Source of the DNA: Alterluteimonas quercicellularis
Lineage (GTDB): Bacteria > Pseudomonadota > Gammaproteobacteria > Xanthomonadales > Xanthomonadaceae
DNA: 64,000 bases
Reading direction: 5' to 3'
Assembly: GCF_021191635.1 (NCBI RefSeq)
Contig: NZ_JAIWPR010000023.1
Location: 1-64,000, forward strand
Shown: in pieces, positions 34,521 through 45,861 of the stretch
Numbering within the stretch: position 1 is the first letter of the stretch
Layout: each line of letters opens with the position of its first letter
Made by a program: the position numbers and the translations under genes
Notes under the pieces: model-generated
Seen by the model: the letters and a program-made list of their open reading frames with translations, nothing else
Databases searched by the model: none
What the model was told of the DNA's origin: nothing

Positions 34521-35834
34521 ATGCCCGTCCGCGCCCGCCTGTTCGCCGCCCTGCTGCTGTCCGCCGCCGTCTCCGCGGCGCTCGCGGCGCCGCGACCGGA
34601 GGCCGAAGCCGCGGCGCGCACGCTGCAGCCGCGCGCGGTGGAATGGCGGCGCGACCTGCACGCGCACCCGGAACTCGGCAACCAGGAGACCCGCACCGCC
34701 GCCAAGGTCGCCGAGCACCTGCGCGCGCTCGGGCTGGAACCGCGCACCGGCATCGGCCCGACCGGCGTGGTGGCGGTGCTGAAGGGCGCGCGGCCCGGTC
34801 CGCGCATCGCGCTGCGCGCCGACATGGACGCGCTGCCGGTGACCGAGCAGACCGGCCTGCCGTTCGCCTCCACCGCCACCGCCACCTACCGCGGGCAGCC
34901 GGTCGGGGTGATGCACGCCTGCGGCCACGACATGCACGTCGCGATCCTGATGGGCGTGGCCGAGGCGCTGGCCGGCATGCGCGACGAGCTCGCCGGCGAG
35001 GTGGTGTTCGTGTTCCAGCCGGCCGAGGAAGGCCCGCCGGAACCGGGCGAGACCTTCGGCGCCAGGCGCATGCTCGACGAGGGCGCGTTCGCCGGCGGCG
35101 AACCCGATGCGATCCTCGGCCTGCACGTGTGGGCCGGCCTGCACACCGGCCAGATCGGCTTCCGCAGCGGCCCGTCGCTGGCCAGCGCCGACGAATGGTC
35201 GCTGACCGTGACCGGCCGGCAGACGCACGGCTCGCGGCCCTGGGACGGCGTGGACCCGATCACCGTCGGCGCGCAGATCCTGCTGGCGACGCAGAGCATG
35301 ATCGCGCGGCAGGTCAACATCGTGAACGCCCCGGTGGTGCTGACCGCGGGCCAGTTCCAGAGCGGCGTGCGCTTCAACATCATTCCCGACGACGCGCGCC
35401 TGGTCGGCACGCTGCGCACCTACGACCCGGCCGTGCGCGAGGACGTGATCGCGCGCTTCGAGCGCATCGCCACCGACTACGCGCACGCCGCGGGCGCCAG
35501 CGCCGAGCTGCAGGTGGTCAACAACGCCCCGGCCACGATCAACGATCCCGAGCTCGCCCGCCGCGTGCTGCCCTCGCTGCAGGCGGCGGTGGGTGCGGAG
35601 CACGTGGTCGAGATGCCGCTGCAGACCATCGCCGAGGACTTCTCGCAGTTCGCCAACGCGGTGCCCGGCGCCTACTTCTTCGTCGGCACCACGCCGCAGG
35701 GCCGGGACCCGGCGACGATGCCGATCAACCACTCCCCGCACTACGCGCCCGACGAGGCCGCGCTGGAGATCGGCATGCGCGCCATGCTGCAGGCGGCGCT
35801 GGACCTGCTCGACGGCGAGCCGCGGCGCGAATGA
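34521..35834 (+). CDS. Exported M20 family amidohydrolase, paralogue 1
   Basis: 437 aa with a signal peptide (1-22, ending SAALAA). The M20/AmiD-like metallopeptidase fold carries metal ligands: Cys/His in VMHACGHDMH, Glu-Glu in QPAEEGPPE and a late His in NHSPHYAPDE. The dimerisation lid includes TVTGRQTHGSRPWDGVDP. Relatives deacylate N-acyl amino acids, hippurate or similar amides. It acts in the periplasm here. A close paralogue lies 0.6 kb downstream. The stop overlaps the next start (ATGA). Confidence 0.9.
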   Translation: MPVRARLFAALLLSAAVSAALAAPRPEAEAAARTLQPRAVEWRRDLHAHPELGNQETRTAAKVAEHLRALGLEPRTGIGPTGVVAVLKGARPGPRIALRADMDALPVTEQTGLPFASTATATYRGQPVGVMHACGHDMHVAILMGVAEALAGMRDELAGEVVFVFQPAEEGPPEPGETFGARRMLDEGAFAGGEPDAILGLHVWAGLHTGQIGFRSGPSLASADEWSLTVTGRQTHGSRPWDGVDPITVGAQILLATQSMIARQVNIVNAPVVLTAGQFQSGVRFNIIPDDARLVGTLRTYDPAVREDVIARFERIATDYAHAAGASAELQVVNNAPATINDPELARRVLPSLQAAVGAEHVVEMPLQTIAEDFSQFANAVPGAYFFVGTTPQGRDPATMPINHSPHYAPDEAALEIGMRAMLQAALDLLDGEPRRE

Positions 35835-36241
35835 CCCCGCGCGAGACCGCGCCGATGCCGGCGATCCGCCATCTCGATCTCGCGGTGCGCGACCTGGAGC
35901 GCAGCGCGCGCTTCTACGCCGCCGCGCTGGCGCCGCTGGGCTTCGCCGAAGTCGCGCGCCACGCCAATCGCGCCGGCGGCTGGACGGTCGGCTTCGGCGT
36001 CCCGCCCGACCCGCTGTTCTGGCTCCGCAGCGATGGCGCGCCGAGCGTGCGCGTGCACGTCGCCTTCCTCGCCGCGGACCGCGCCGGGGTGGAGGCCTTC
36101 CACCGCGCCGCCGTGGACGCCGGCGGCGTCGACCATGGCGCGCCCGGCCTTCGGCCGCACTACGGGCCGGGGTACTACGCCGCCTTCGTGCTCGATCCGG
36201 ACGGGCACAACATCGAAGCGGTCTGCCGGCTCGCCGGCTGA
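35831..36241 (+). CDS. VOC family (glyoxalase/bleomycin-resistance type) protein
   Basis: 136 aa. The start overlaps the upstream stop by 4 bp. The paired beta-alpha-beta-beta-beta modules of the VOC fold are visible: IRHLDLAVRDLERSARFYAAAL at the start and GYYAAFVLDPDGHNIEAVC at the end. Metal ligands would be His in the first strand and Glu in the last. It could be a small-molecule isomerase, dioxygenase-like enzyme or binding protein. No substrate is indicated. It is translationally coupled to the M20 enzyme. Confidence 0.82.
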   Translation: MTPRETAPMPAIRHLDLAVRDLERSARFYAAALAPLGFAEVARHANRAGGWTVGFGVPPDPLFWLRSDGAPSVRVHVAFLAADRAGVEAFHRAAVDAGGVDHGAPGLRPHYGPGYYAAFVLDPDGHNIEAVCRLAG

Positions 36242-36391
36242 ACCGTCGCGTCGGTGCGGCGCGTTCGCAGGCGCCAGGCGCGTGCGAAGCGTGCACGCGC
36301 GCACCTGCGCGCCGGTCGGCACCGGTCTCCGGTCCGACCGCGATGTCCGAAATGTTCTAGCATCGCCGCAACACGTCCGGGAGCCGTTCCG

Positions 36392-37711
36392 ATGCCACGC
36401 CTCGCCACCGCGCTGCTCGGCGCCTGCTGCGCCGTCCTGCCCGCCCTCGCCGCCGCCCAGGATGCGCAACGTCGCGAGGTCGCCGACGCCGCGGCCTCGC
36501 TGCAGGCCAAGGTCGTCGAGTGGCGCCGCGACATCCACCGGCATCCCGAGCTGGGCAACCGCGAGACCCGCACCGCGGCCAAGGTCGCGGAGCACCTGCG
36601 CGGCCTCGGCCTCGAACCCAGGACCGGCATCGCGCATACCGGCGTGACCGCCGTGCTCAAGGGCGGCCGCCCCGGCCCGCGCATCGCCCTGCGCGCGGAC
36701 ATGGATGCGCTGCCGGTCACCGAGCAGACCGGCCTGCCCTTCGCCTCCACCGCCACCGCGGAGTACCGCGGCCAGACCACCGGCGTCATGCACGCCTGTG
36801 GCCACGACGCCCACACCGCGATCCTGATGGGCGTGGCCGAGGCGCTGGTGGCGATGCGCGACGAGTTGCCCGGCGAGGTGCTGTTCGTGTTCCAGCCGGC
36901 CGAGGAAGGCCCGCCGGAAGGCGAGGAGGGCGGCGCGTCGATGATGCTGGCCGAGGGCATCTTCCGCGAGTTCCGGCCCGAGGCGGTGTTCGGGCTGCAC
37001 GTGTTCTCGACGCTGCAGGCCGGGCAGATCGGCGTGCGCGGCGGCCCGCTGATGGCGGCCTCGGACCGTTTCTCGATCGACGTGATCGGCCGGCAGACGC
37101 ACGGCTCGCGGCCGTGGGGCGGCATCGACCCGATCGTCGCCGCCGCCGACCTGATCGGCACCGCGCAGACCATCGTCAGCCGTCGCACCAACATCTCCAC
37201 GCTGCCCGCGGTGGTGACCTTCGGCGCGATCAACGGCGGCATCCGCTACAACATCATCCCCGACCGCGTCGAACTCGTCGGCACCATCCGCACCTTCGAC
37301 GAGGACGTGCGCAAGGCGATCTTCGCCGACCTGCAGAACGTCGCCACCCACGTCGCCGCCGCGCACGGCGCGACCGTCGAGGCGCACATCCCAGCCGAGA
37401 CCGGCAACCCCGTCACCGCCAACGACCCCGACCTCACCGCGCGCATGCTGCCCAGCCTGCAGGCCGTCGCCGGCGCCGGGAACGTCGTCGACCCGTCGTT
37501 GACGATGGGCGCCGAGGACTTCTCGTACTACGCCAGGGAAGTGCCGGGCCTGTTCTTCTTCGTCGGCGCCACCCCGCAGGGCCAGGACCCGCTGCGCGCC
37601 CCCAGCAACCACTCGCCGCAGTTCGACGTCGACGAGTCCGCCCTCGACCTCGGCCTGCGCGCGATGCTGCAGCTGACCCTGGACTACCTCGGCGGCGACA
37701 CCAGCGGCTGA
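36392..37711 (+). CDS. Exported M20 family amidohydrolase, paralogue 2
   Basis: 439 aa with a signal peptide (1-22, ending LAAAQ). Same architecture as the enzyme at 34521: MHACGHDAHTAILMG, QPAEEGPPEGEEGG, VIGRQTHGSRPWGGIDP, and NHSPQFDVDE near the C-terminus. The two paralogues share long identical stretches, such as ALRADMDALPVTEQTGLPFA, consistent with local duplication. Differences in the lid region suggest different amide substrates. Downstream begins the CRISPR array. Confidence 0.9.
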   Translation: MPRLATALLGACCAVLPALAAAQDAQRREVADAAASLQAKVVEWRRDIHRHPELGNRETRTAAKVAEHLRGLGLEPRTGIAHTGVTAVLKGGRPGPRIALRADMDALPVTEQTGLPFASTATAEYRGQTTGVMHACGHDAHTAILMGVAEALVAMRDELPGEVLFVFQPAEEGPPEGEEGGASMMLAEGIFREFRPEAVFGLHVFSTLQAGQIGVRGGPLMAASDRFSIDVIGRQTHGSRPWGGIDPIVAAADLIGTAQTIVSRRTNISTLPAVVTFGAINGGIRYNIIPDRVELVGTIRTFDEDVRKAIFADLQNVATHVAAAHGATVEAHIPAETGNPVTANDPDLTARMLPSLQAVAGAGNVVDPSLTMGAEDFSYYAREVPGLFFFVGATPQGQDPLRAPSNHSPQFDVDESALDLGLRAMLQLTLDYLGGDTSG

Positions 37712-37764
37712 CGTCGAATCCCAGGGCGGCGCCCCCGTTGGGCCCGCTGCTTGAGCGGCTCCGG

Positions 37765-38393
37765 CGATCGAGCTAGCTGCGCGGCAGCGAACGGCATCAG
37801 GCGCATCAACCCGTCGATCCCGATTTTCTGAGCTGCCTGCGCGGCAGCGAACTACGACCTGGTGCTGATGATGATCTCGCACCTCTTCTGAGCTGCCTGT
37901 GCGGCAGCGAACGTACATCCACCCCCAGCCGAATCCCCGTGGGACTTCTGAGCTGCCTGCGCGGCAGCGAACGGCCTGGAGTGGCAGGCGATCCCGTTCC
38001 CCGACTTCTGAGCTGCCTGCGCGGCAGCGAACGGCTCCATCGTTCGTCCGCCGTGCGCCAGTCCACTCCTGAGCTGCCTGCGCGGCAGCGAACGCGACGC
38101 AGACGGGGAACCTGGCCCGAATCAGCTTCTGAGCTGCCTGCGCGGCAGCGAACGTCGAGCAGGCGTTGCTTGGCCCTGCGGATCGCTTCTGAGCTGCCTG
38201 CGCGGCAGCGAACTCCCTGGCCCGACAGGGTAGGGGTCTTCGCCACTTCTGAGCTACCTGCGCGGCAGCGAACAGGAGGGCGACACCATCCAGGAGGCGT
38301 GGAACCTTCTGAGCTGCCTGCGCGGCAGCGAACCACCCGGCGGCGCGCAGCGCTTCGACCTGCAACTTCTGAGCTGCCTGCGCGGCAGATCGC
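37765..38393 (-). CRISPR. Orphan type I-F-like CRISPR array, 11 repeats / 10 spacers
   Basis: 28-bp repeats at 60-bp spacing with 32-nt spacers (one of 33 nt between 38033 and 38065). On the minus strand the repeat starts GTTCGCTGCC, has the hairpin CTGCCGCGCAGGCAG and ends CAGCTCAGAAG, the type I-F consensus. Repeats start at 37765 (degenerate), 37825, 37885, 37945, 38005, 38066, 38126, 38186, 38246, 38306 and 38366 (degenerate). Several carry single changes. Both outermost repeats are damaged on their outer edge. No cas gene and no AT-rich leader lies within the window. The flanking stretch 37712-38557 holds no other gene. Confidence 0.95.
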
Positions 38394-38422
38394 TATCGCA
38401 GGGTCCGTCATCCCCGAGTCGT

Positions 38423-38444
38423 GTAAGAGCGCGCTCGCGCGCGA
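38423..38444. repeat. REP palindrome next to the CRISPR array
   Basis: GTAAGAGCGCGCTCGCGCGC, forward orientation with one change in the head, 30 bp from the last repeat, on the side where the array leader would be expected. Confidence 0.65.
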
Positions 38445-38557
38445 CGCCTTCCCGCCCGGGGAATATGGATTCTAGCGAAGCCCCGTGCGGTCGGCAGGAA
38501 GCACGCCGGACACCCCCTTTCGGCCCGCCCACGGCATGCAGCACCTACACTGCCGCC

Positions 38558-39376
38558 ATGAGCACGCCCCACGATTCCAGCCTCGGCCGCAGCGTCGCCT
38601 ACCCCGACCGCTACGACCCCTCGCTGCTGTTCCCCATCCCGCGCGCGCAGGGCCGCGCCGCGCTCGGCCTCGACGCCGGCGCCCCGCCCTTCGCCGGCGC
38701 CGACCGCTGGCACGCCTACGAACTGGGTTGGCTGGATGCGCGCGGCAAGCCGGTGGTCGCCACCGCCACCCTGACGGTCCCGGCCGACTCGCCGAACCTA
38801 GTCGAGTCCAAGTCGCTCAAGCTCTACCTGAACTCCCTCAACTCCGCCCGGCTCGAATCGCCCGCAGCGGCGTTCGCGACGATCGCCCGCGACCTCTCCG
38901 CCGCCGCCGGCGCGCCCGTGCGGGTGGCGCCCGGCCTGCCGCCCTGTTCCACGGCGCCCGACGCCGCGATCGACATCGACGGCCTCGACCTGGACATCGA
39001 CGCCTACGGCCCGCCCGACCCCGGCCAGCTGCGCACCGACGCCGGCACCCAGGTCGAGGAGACCCTGCGCTCGGCGCTGCTGAAGTCGAACTGCCCGGTC
39101 ACCGGCCAGCCGGACTGGGCCACGGTGCGCATCGCCTACCTCGGTCCGCGCCTGGACCGCGCCGGCCTGCTGCGCTACCTGGTGTCCTTCCGCGACCACG
39201 CCGAGTTCCACGAACAGTGCGCCGAGCGCATCTTCCTCGACATCCTGGCGCGCGCGCGTCCCGAGGCGCTGTCGGTGGAGGCCCGCTACACCCGCCGCGG
39301 CGGGCTCGACATCAACCCCTGGCGCACCACCCCGGGCCTGCCCCCGCCGCCGCCGGCACGCGAACCCCGCCAGTAG
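38558..39376 (+). CDS. queF: NADPH-dependent 7-cyano-7-deazaguanine reductase
   Basis: 272 aa, the long two-module (YqcD/QueF-II) form. The active-site cysteine is C179 in [15 protein letters not shown]. The substrate-binding motif is [13 protein letters not shown] (residues 83-95). It reduces preQ0 to preQ1 with two NADPH in queuosine biosynthesis. ATG 38558 is used; the upstream in-frame ATG at 38465 lacks homology. It lies right after the CRISPR array with its own promoter region. Confidence 0.95.
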   Translation: MSTPHDSSLGRSVAYPDRYDPSLLFPIPRAQGRAALGLDAGAPPFAGADRWHAYELGWLDARGKPVVATATLTVPADSPNLVESKSLKLYLNSLNSARLESPAAAFATIARDLSAAAGAPVRVAPGLPPCSTAPDAAIDIDGLDLDIDAYGPPDPGQLRTDAGTQVEETLRSALLKSNCPVTGQPDWATVRIAYLGPRLDRAGLLRYLVSFRDHAEFHEQCAERIFLDILARARPEALSVEARYTRRGGLDINPWRTTPGLPPPPPAREPRQ

Positions 39377-39478
39377 CCGCGACGCTTCACGCCGGCGCGA
39401 TGCGGCCTTAACTCTCCCCGTGCCACGCTGCCGCCGCTTAGATCGGTTATCCACCACAGCCAGCAGCCCGGAGGGCGC

Positions 39479-39862
39479 ATGAGCGACAACCGCAAGACCC
39501 CAGACCCCGCGTCGCTTTCGCTGGCCAAGGGCAGCGGCGGCGCGAAGACGCCGGCCGCCCCGTCCAAGGCCGATTTCTCCAAGGTGAGCGGCAGCGTGGA
39601 GAGCACCGAGCAGACCGCGAAGTCGCCCAAGGCCGACTTCGGCGGCGTGCGCGGCTCGGTCGAGTCCACCGAGGCGACCGCCGGCGCGCGCTCGCACACC
39701 GTCGCGAAGGGCGAGAACCTCTCCAAGATCTCCAAGCTGTACTACGGTTCGCCGAACCACTGGAAGGACATCTTCGAGGCCAACCGCGACCAGCTCGACG
39801 ATCCCGACCTGATCCAGCCGGGCCAGGTGCTGCGCATTCCCGCGCGCGACGCCGGCGCCTGA
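39479..39862 (+). CDS. Small LysM-domain protein
   Basis: 127 aa. A C-terminal LysM domain (about 72-123: RSHTVAKGENLSKISKLYYG through DLIQPGQVLRIP) binds peptidoglycan or glycan. The N-terminal half holds a duplicated motif KADFSKVSGSVEST / KADFGGVRGSVEST about 21 residues apart. No signal peptide is visible, similar to the YgaU/Kbp-type cytoplasmic LysM proteins, though those also carry a BON domain, which is absent here. The function is uncertain. A lipoprotein gene follows 54 bp downstream. Confidence 0.8.
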   Translation: MSDNRKTPDPASLSLAKGSGGAKTPAAPSKADFSKVSGSVESTEQTAKSPKADFGGVRGSVESTEATAGARSHTVAKGENLSKISKLYYGSPNHWKDIFEANRDQLDDPDLIQPGQVLRIPARDAGA

Positions 39863-39916
39863 GCGCCGGCCGGCCCCGATCCTTTCCCACCTCTCGCGAA
39901 CCCAGGACACACGGAC

Positions 39917-40426
39917 ATGACCCAGACCCGCACTACGCTCGCCCTCGCGATCGCGCTCGCCGCCACCGTCGGCCTGAGCGCCTGCAACCGCGACCGCGGC
40001 GCGCCCGAGGACGCCACGCCCCCGCCGGTCTCGGCGCCCGCGACCCCGGCGCCGACCACGCCGCCCCCGGCCCAGCAGCCGGCGACCCCGTCGGTGCAGG
40101 TGTCGGAGATCGTGCTCGGCACCCAGGCCAGCGGCAGCGAGCGCGTCACCGACGCCAAGACCGACTTCGCCCCGACCGACCGCACCATCGTCGCCTCGGT
40201 GGTGACCCAGTCCACCGCGCCCAGCAGCGGCGAACTGCGCGCGCGCTGGACCTTCCAGGACGGCCAGCTCGTCGACGAGTCCACCCAGCGCTTCGACTTC
40301 TCGGGCCCGGGCGTGACCAACTTCCGCGTCACCAACCCCGAGAACTGGCCGGCCGGCAAGTACCGGCTCGAGGTCTCGCTCGACGGCAACGTCGTGCAGA
40401 CGCGCGAGTTCAACGTCACGCAGTAA
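39917..40426 (+). CDS. Predicted lipoprotein of unknown function
   Basis: 169 aa. A type II signal peptide ends in the lipobox LSAC (Cys at residue 23). A Pro/Ala/Thr-rich linker (about 30-60) leads to a C-terminal beta-rich domain of about 105 residues (ELRARWTFQDGQLVDESTQRFDF, GKYRLEVSLDGNVVQTREFNV) that looks like an immunoglobulin-type fold. It is anchored in the inner or outer membrane facing the periplasm. Family not recognised. Confidence 0.75.
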   Translation: MTQTRTTLALAIALAATVGLSACNRDRGAPEDATPPPVSAPATPAPTTPPPAQQPATPSVQVSEIVLGTQASGSERVTDAKTDFAPTDRTIVASVVTQSTAPSSGELRARWTFQDGQLVDESTQRFDFSGPGVTNFRVTNPENWPAGKYRLEVSLDGNVVQTREFNVTQ

Positions 40427-40451
40427 GCGCGCCCCGGCGCTCGACACCACG

Positions 40452-40487
40452 ACGGGCGCGGCCTCCGGGTCGCGCCCGTTGTCGTTT
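40452..40487 (+). terminator. Hairpin terminator after the lipoprotein gene
   Basis: ACGGGCGCG (40452-40460) pairs perfectly with CGCGCCCGT (40471-40479) over a 10-base loop, followed by TGTCGTTT. The T run is short. Confidence 0.5.
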
Positions 40488-40531
40488 GCGGGCCCGGCTA
40501 TGATCGTGCGCTCTCTCCAGCGGAGGACGGC

Positions 40532-41470
40532 ATGCGGATCCTGGTCCTGGGCGCCGGCGGCACCGGCGGCTACTTCGGCGGCCGGCTGGCGCAGTCGGGC
40601 GCCGACGTCACCTTCCTGGTCCGGCCCGCCCGGGCCGCCGTCCTCGCCCGCGACGGCCTGCGCCTGCGCAGCCCGCTGGGCGACGCCGACATCCCGGTGC
40701 GCTGCGTCACCGCCGAAGACGCGCCCGCGCTCTCCGCGCAGCGGCCGTTCGACCTGGTCCTGCTGAGCTGCAAGGCCTACGACCTCGACGCCGCGATCGA
40801 CGCCATCGCGCCCGCGGTCGGGCCCGACACCGCCGTGCTGCCGATCCTCAACGGCCTGCGCCACTACGGGCCGCTGGACGCGCGCTTCGGGCCCGGTCGC
40901 GTCGTCGGCGGGCTGTGCTTCATCAGCGCCACCCAGGCGCCCGACGGCAGCATCCGCCACCACACCCGCGCCGCCTCGATCACCTTCGGCGAGCGCGACG
41001 GCGATCCCGACAGCGCGCGCTGCCGCGCCTTCGCCGCGCTGTGCGAGGCCGCGGGCATCCGCCACCTGCTCGCGGCGGACATCGCCGGCGAGCAGTGGAA
41101 CAAGTTCGCCTTCCTCGCCACGCTGGCCGCCGCCACCTGCCTGATGCGCTCGGACGTCGGCGGCATCGTCGCCACCGAGGGCGGCGCCGACTTCGTGCGC
41201 GCTCTCTACGCCGAGGCGCTCGTCGCCGCCGACGCCGCCGGCCACCCGGTGCCCGACGCCGCGCGCGAGACCGCGCTACGCCAGCTCACCGAGCCCGGCT
41301 CGCCGATGAAGGCCTCGATGCTGCACGACCTCGAGGCCGGCCGCCGCGTGGAGGCCGCGCACATCGTCGGCGACATGCTCGCCCGCGTGCGCGCCGCCGG
41401 CGCCGACGCGCCGCGCCTCGCGGCCGCCTGGTGCCACCTGCAGGCCTACGAGCGCACGCTGGCGGGTTGA
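40532..41470 (+). CDS. 2-dehydropantoate 2-reductase family protein
   Basis: 312 aa. The N-terminal Rossmann motif is MRILVLGAGGTGGYFGGRLA. The ketopantoate reductase C-terminal domain carries the catalytic Lys region (EQWNKFAFLATLAAATCLMR) and KASMLHDLEAGRRVEA. It reduces 2-dehydropantoate to pantoate with NADPH (panE function) for CoA synthesis. ApbA/PanE paralogues acting on other 2-keto acids exist, so the pathway is not certain. It appears monocistronic. Confidence 0.88.
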   Translation: MRILVLGAGGTGGYFGGRLAQSGADVTFLVRPARAAVLARDGLRLRSPLGDADIPVRCVTAEDAPALSAQRPFDLVLLSCKAYDLDAAIDAIAPAVGPDTAVLPILNGLRHYGPLDARFGPGRVVGGLCFISATQAPDGSIRHHTRAASITFGERDGDPDSARCRAFAALCEAAGIRHLLAADIAGEQWNKFAFLATLAAATCLMRSDVGGIVATEGGADFVRALYAEALVAADAAGHPVPDAARETALRQLTEPGSPMKASMLHDLEAGRRVEAAHIVGDMLARVRAAGADAPRLAAAWCHLQAYERTLAG

Positions 41471-44359
<2,889 letters not shown>

Positions 44360-44383
44360 GCCCGGCGCCCGCCGCATCGCGCC

Positions 44384-44409
44384 GAAGGCCCCGCACCCGC
44401 GGGGCCTTC
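44384..44409 (+). terminator. Rho-independent-type hairpin after icd
   Basis: GAAGGCCCCGC (44384-44394) and GCGGGGCCTTC (44399-44409) form a perfect 11-bp stem with an ACCC loop. There is no T tract, as often seen in this GC range. It may serve both strands, because a small gene ends at 44427 on the other strand. Confidence 0.65.
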
Positions 44410-44426
44410 GCGCATCCGGCGCCCGC

Positions 44427-44627
44427 TCAGCGGAACAGCGAGAGCGCGGTGGTCACCCGGATCGCCGCATCCGGTGCGGCGTCGCGGTCCGCCGGGTCGT
44501 CCGGCGCATCGCCCGGGGCGTCGCCGACGGCATCGGGCGGGATGTTGTCGAGGCCGGCCAGCTCGCGCGCCAGGGTGCGGCTGGCGACGTGGCCGTGGAG
44601 GAACAGCAGGTCCTTGAAGAGGCGCAT
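44427..44627 (-). CDS. Hypothetical small protein (66 aa)
   Basis: The frame starts [25 protein letters not shown] with an amphipathic helix, and continues with an acidic Asp/Pro/Ala-rich stretch. It is divergent from a LysR regulator with a 98-bp gap, the typical place for a LysR target. Family not recognised. Protein-like composition in the first half supports it. Confidence 0.5.
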   Translation of the reverse strand: MRLFKDLLFLHGHVASRTLARELAGLDNIPPDAVGDAPGDAPDDPADRDAAPDAAIRVTTALSLFR

Positions 44628-44706
44628 CGATCCACTCCCATGCTTGAGTGGAATCGAAGATAGGCGCAGTCTGATGGCATAAAAAGCGAGGCTTTCGCAA
44701 GCCCGA

Positions 44707-44723
44707 CTTGAAGGAGATTCAAG
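44707..44723 (+). promoter_or_regulatory. Inverted repeat enclosing the LysR ribosome-binding site
   Basis: CTTGAA-GGAGA-TTCAAG, perfect 6-bp arms with the Shine-Dalgarno GGAG in the loop, ending 2 bp before ATG 44726. It may be a LysR autoregulatory operator or an mRNA hairpin that affects translation. Confidence 0.5.
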
Positions 44724-44725
44724 CC

Positions 44726-45679
44726 ATGTCGCGCCCGCCCCTCCACGCCCTGCAGGGCTTCGTCGCCGCCGCGCAGGCCGGCAGCCTGTCGCGCGCGGCC
44801 GAGTCGATGCACCTCACCGTCAGCGCGCTGAGCCACCAGATGCGCACGCTGGAGGACCGGCTCGGCTACCGCCTGCTGGAGCGCCGCCCGCGCGGGGTGA
44901 CGCCCACCCGCGAAGGGCAGCAGCTGCTCGACCAGGTCGCCCCGCACCTGCTGGCGATCTCGCAGGCGCTGCGGCCGTACTCGGCGCGGCGCGACGACGT
45001 GCTCACCCTCAGCATCACCCCGACCATGGCCTCGGCCTGGCTGGTGCCGCGGCTGGGCGACTTCATGCACGCGCACCCGACCATCGAGCTCAACATGCTG
45101 TCGAGCGAACGCTTGGTGGACTTCGCCCGCGATACGCACGTGGACGCGGCGATGCGGGTGGGCCACGGCAGCTGGCCCGGCACGATCGCCGAGCCGCTGC
45201 TCGACGAATGGCTGGTGCCGATGGCGAGCCCGGCGCTGATCGCGCGGATGCGGCGGCAGAAGCGGACGCAGCTGTCGCAGTGGCCGCTGCTCGGCGATCC
45301 CGACGGCGAATGGGAGCGCTGGTTCGAGCTGGCCGGCGAGGCCCCGCCGGCGCGCTACGTCGCGGTGATGGACGACTCCGAATCGCACCACCGCGCCGCG
45401 GTCGACGGCGTGGGCGTCGCGCTCGGCCGCGTCACCCGCGCGCGCTGGCTGCTCGACAGCGGCCAGCTGGTGGCGCTGTCCGAGCATCGGCTGCGCACGC
45501 CCTGGCGGCACTACCTGGTGTACCCGCAGCGCTCGGCCGACCACCAGGGCTTCCTGGCCTTCCGCGACTGGGTGCGGCGCCAGGCCGCCGAGCACACCCG
45601 CCACACGACCGCCGTCGCCGCACCGGAATCCCGCCCCGCCCGCAAGCCGCGCTCACCCCGCCGCCCACCGGCCCGGTAG
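44726..45679 (+). CDS. LysR-family transcriptional regulator
   Basis: 317 aa from ATG 44726, which has AAGGAG 9 bp upstream; the TTG at 44708 is not preferred. The winged helix (LHALQGFVAAAQAGSLSRAAESMHLTVSALSHQMRTLEDRLG) and GcvA-like effector domain are clear. The C-terminal tail is basic and Pro-rich (ARKPRSPRRPPAR) and ends at a TAG formed by a REP-like head, suggesting that REP insertion altered the end. It is divergent from a 66-aa gene. Confidence 0.87.
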   Translation: MSRPPLHALQGFVAAAQAGSLSRAAESMHLTVSALSHQMRTLEDRLGYRLLERRPRGVTPTREGQQLLDQVAPHLLAISQALRPYSARRDDVLTLSITPTMASAWLVPRLGDFMHAHPTIELNMLSSERLVDFARDTHVDAAMRVGHGSWPGTIAEPLLDEWLVPMASPALIARMRRQKRTQLSQWPLLGDPDGEWERWFELAGEAPPARYVAVMDDSESHHRAAVDGVGVALGRVTRARWLLDSGQLVALSEHRLRTPWRHYLVYPQRSADHQGFLAFRDWVRRQAAEHTRHTTAVAAPESRPARKPRSPRRPPAR

Positions 45680-45824
45680 AAGCGCGCGCGCGCCGCTTTA
45701 CGCTCCGGGTGCCGGAAGAAGCGGCGCCGGCCGTCGTTCACCCGCGTCCGCGCGTGGGGACGCGTTCTCCGTCCGCCATGGGTCCGGTGGCGCCTGGCCC
45801 GGTCGCGCGCGAGCGCGCGCCTAC
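45676..45824. repeat. REP cassette 3, inverted relative to cassettes 1 and 2
   Basis: The outer ends are a degenerate REP (from 45676) and a reverse REP (45803-45824). Read on the minus strand, the interior matches cassettes 1/2 over segments such as GTCCCCACGCGCGGAC and GAACGACGGCCGGC. It supplies the stop codon of the LysR gene. Confidence 0.7.
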
Positions 45825-45861
45825 AGGGCTTCCGCGCGGCTTGCGCGACAGCGACGCGCGC

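Noticed and set aside
37810-38411. Open frames through the CRISPR region giving repetitive peptides ([17 protein letters not shown])
   Set aside because: The periodicity is the 28-bp repeat plus spacer; the 60-bp period keeps the frame open by chance. It is not a repeat protein.
38394-38557. CRISPR leader or remains of cas genes between the array and queF
   Set aside because: The sequence is GC-rich, contains a REP and the queF promoter region, and no Cas-like frame is visible.
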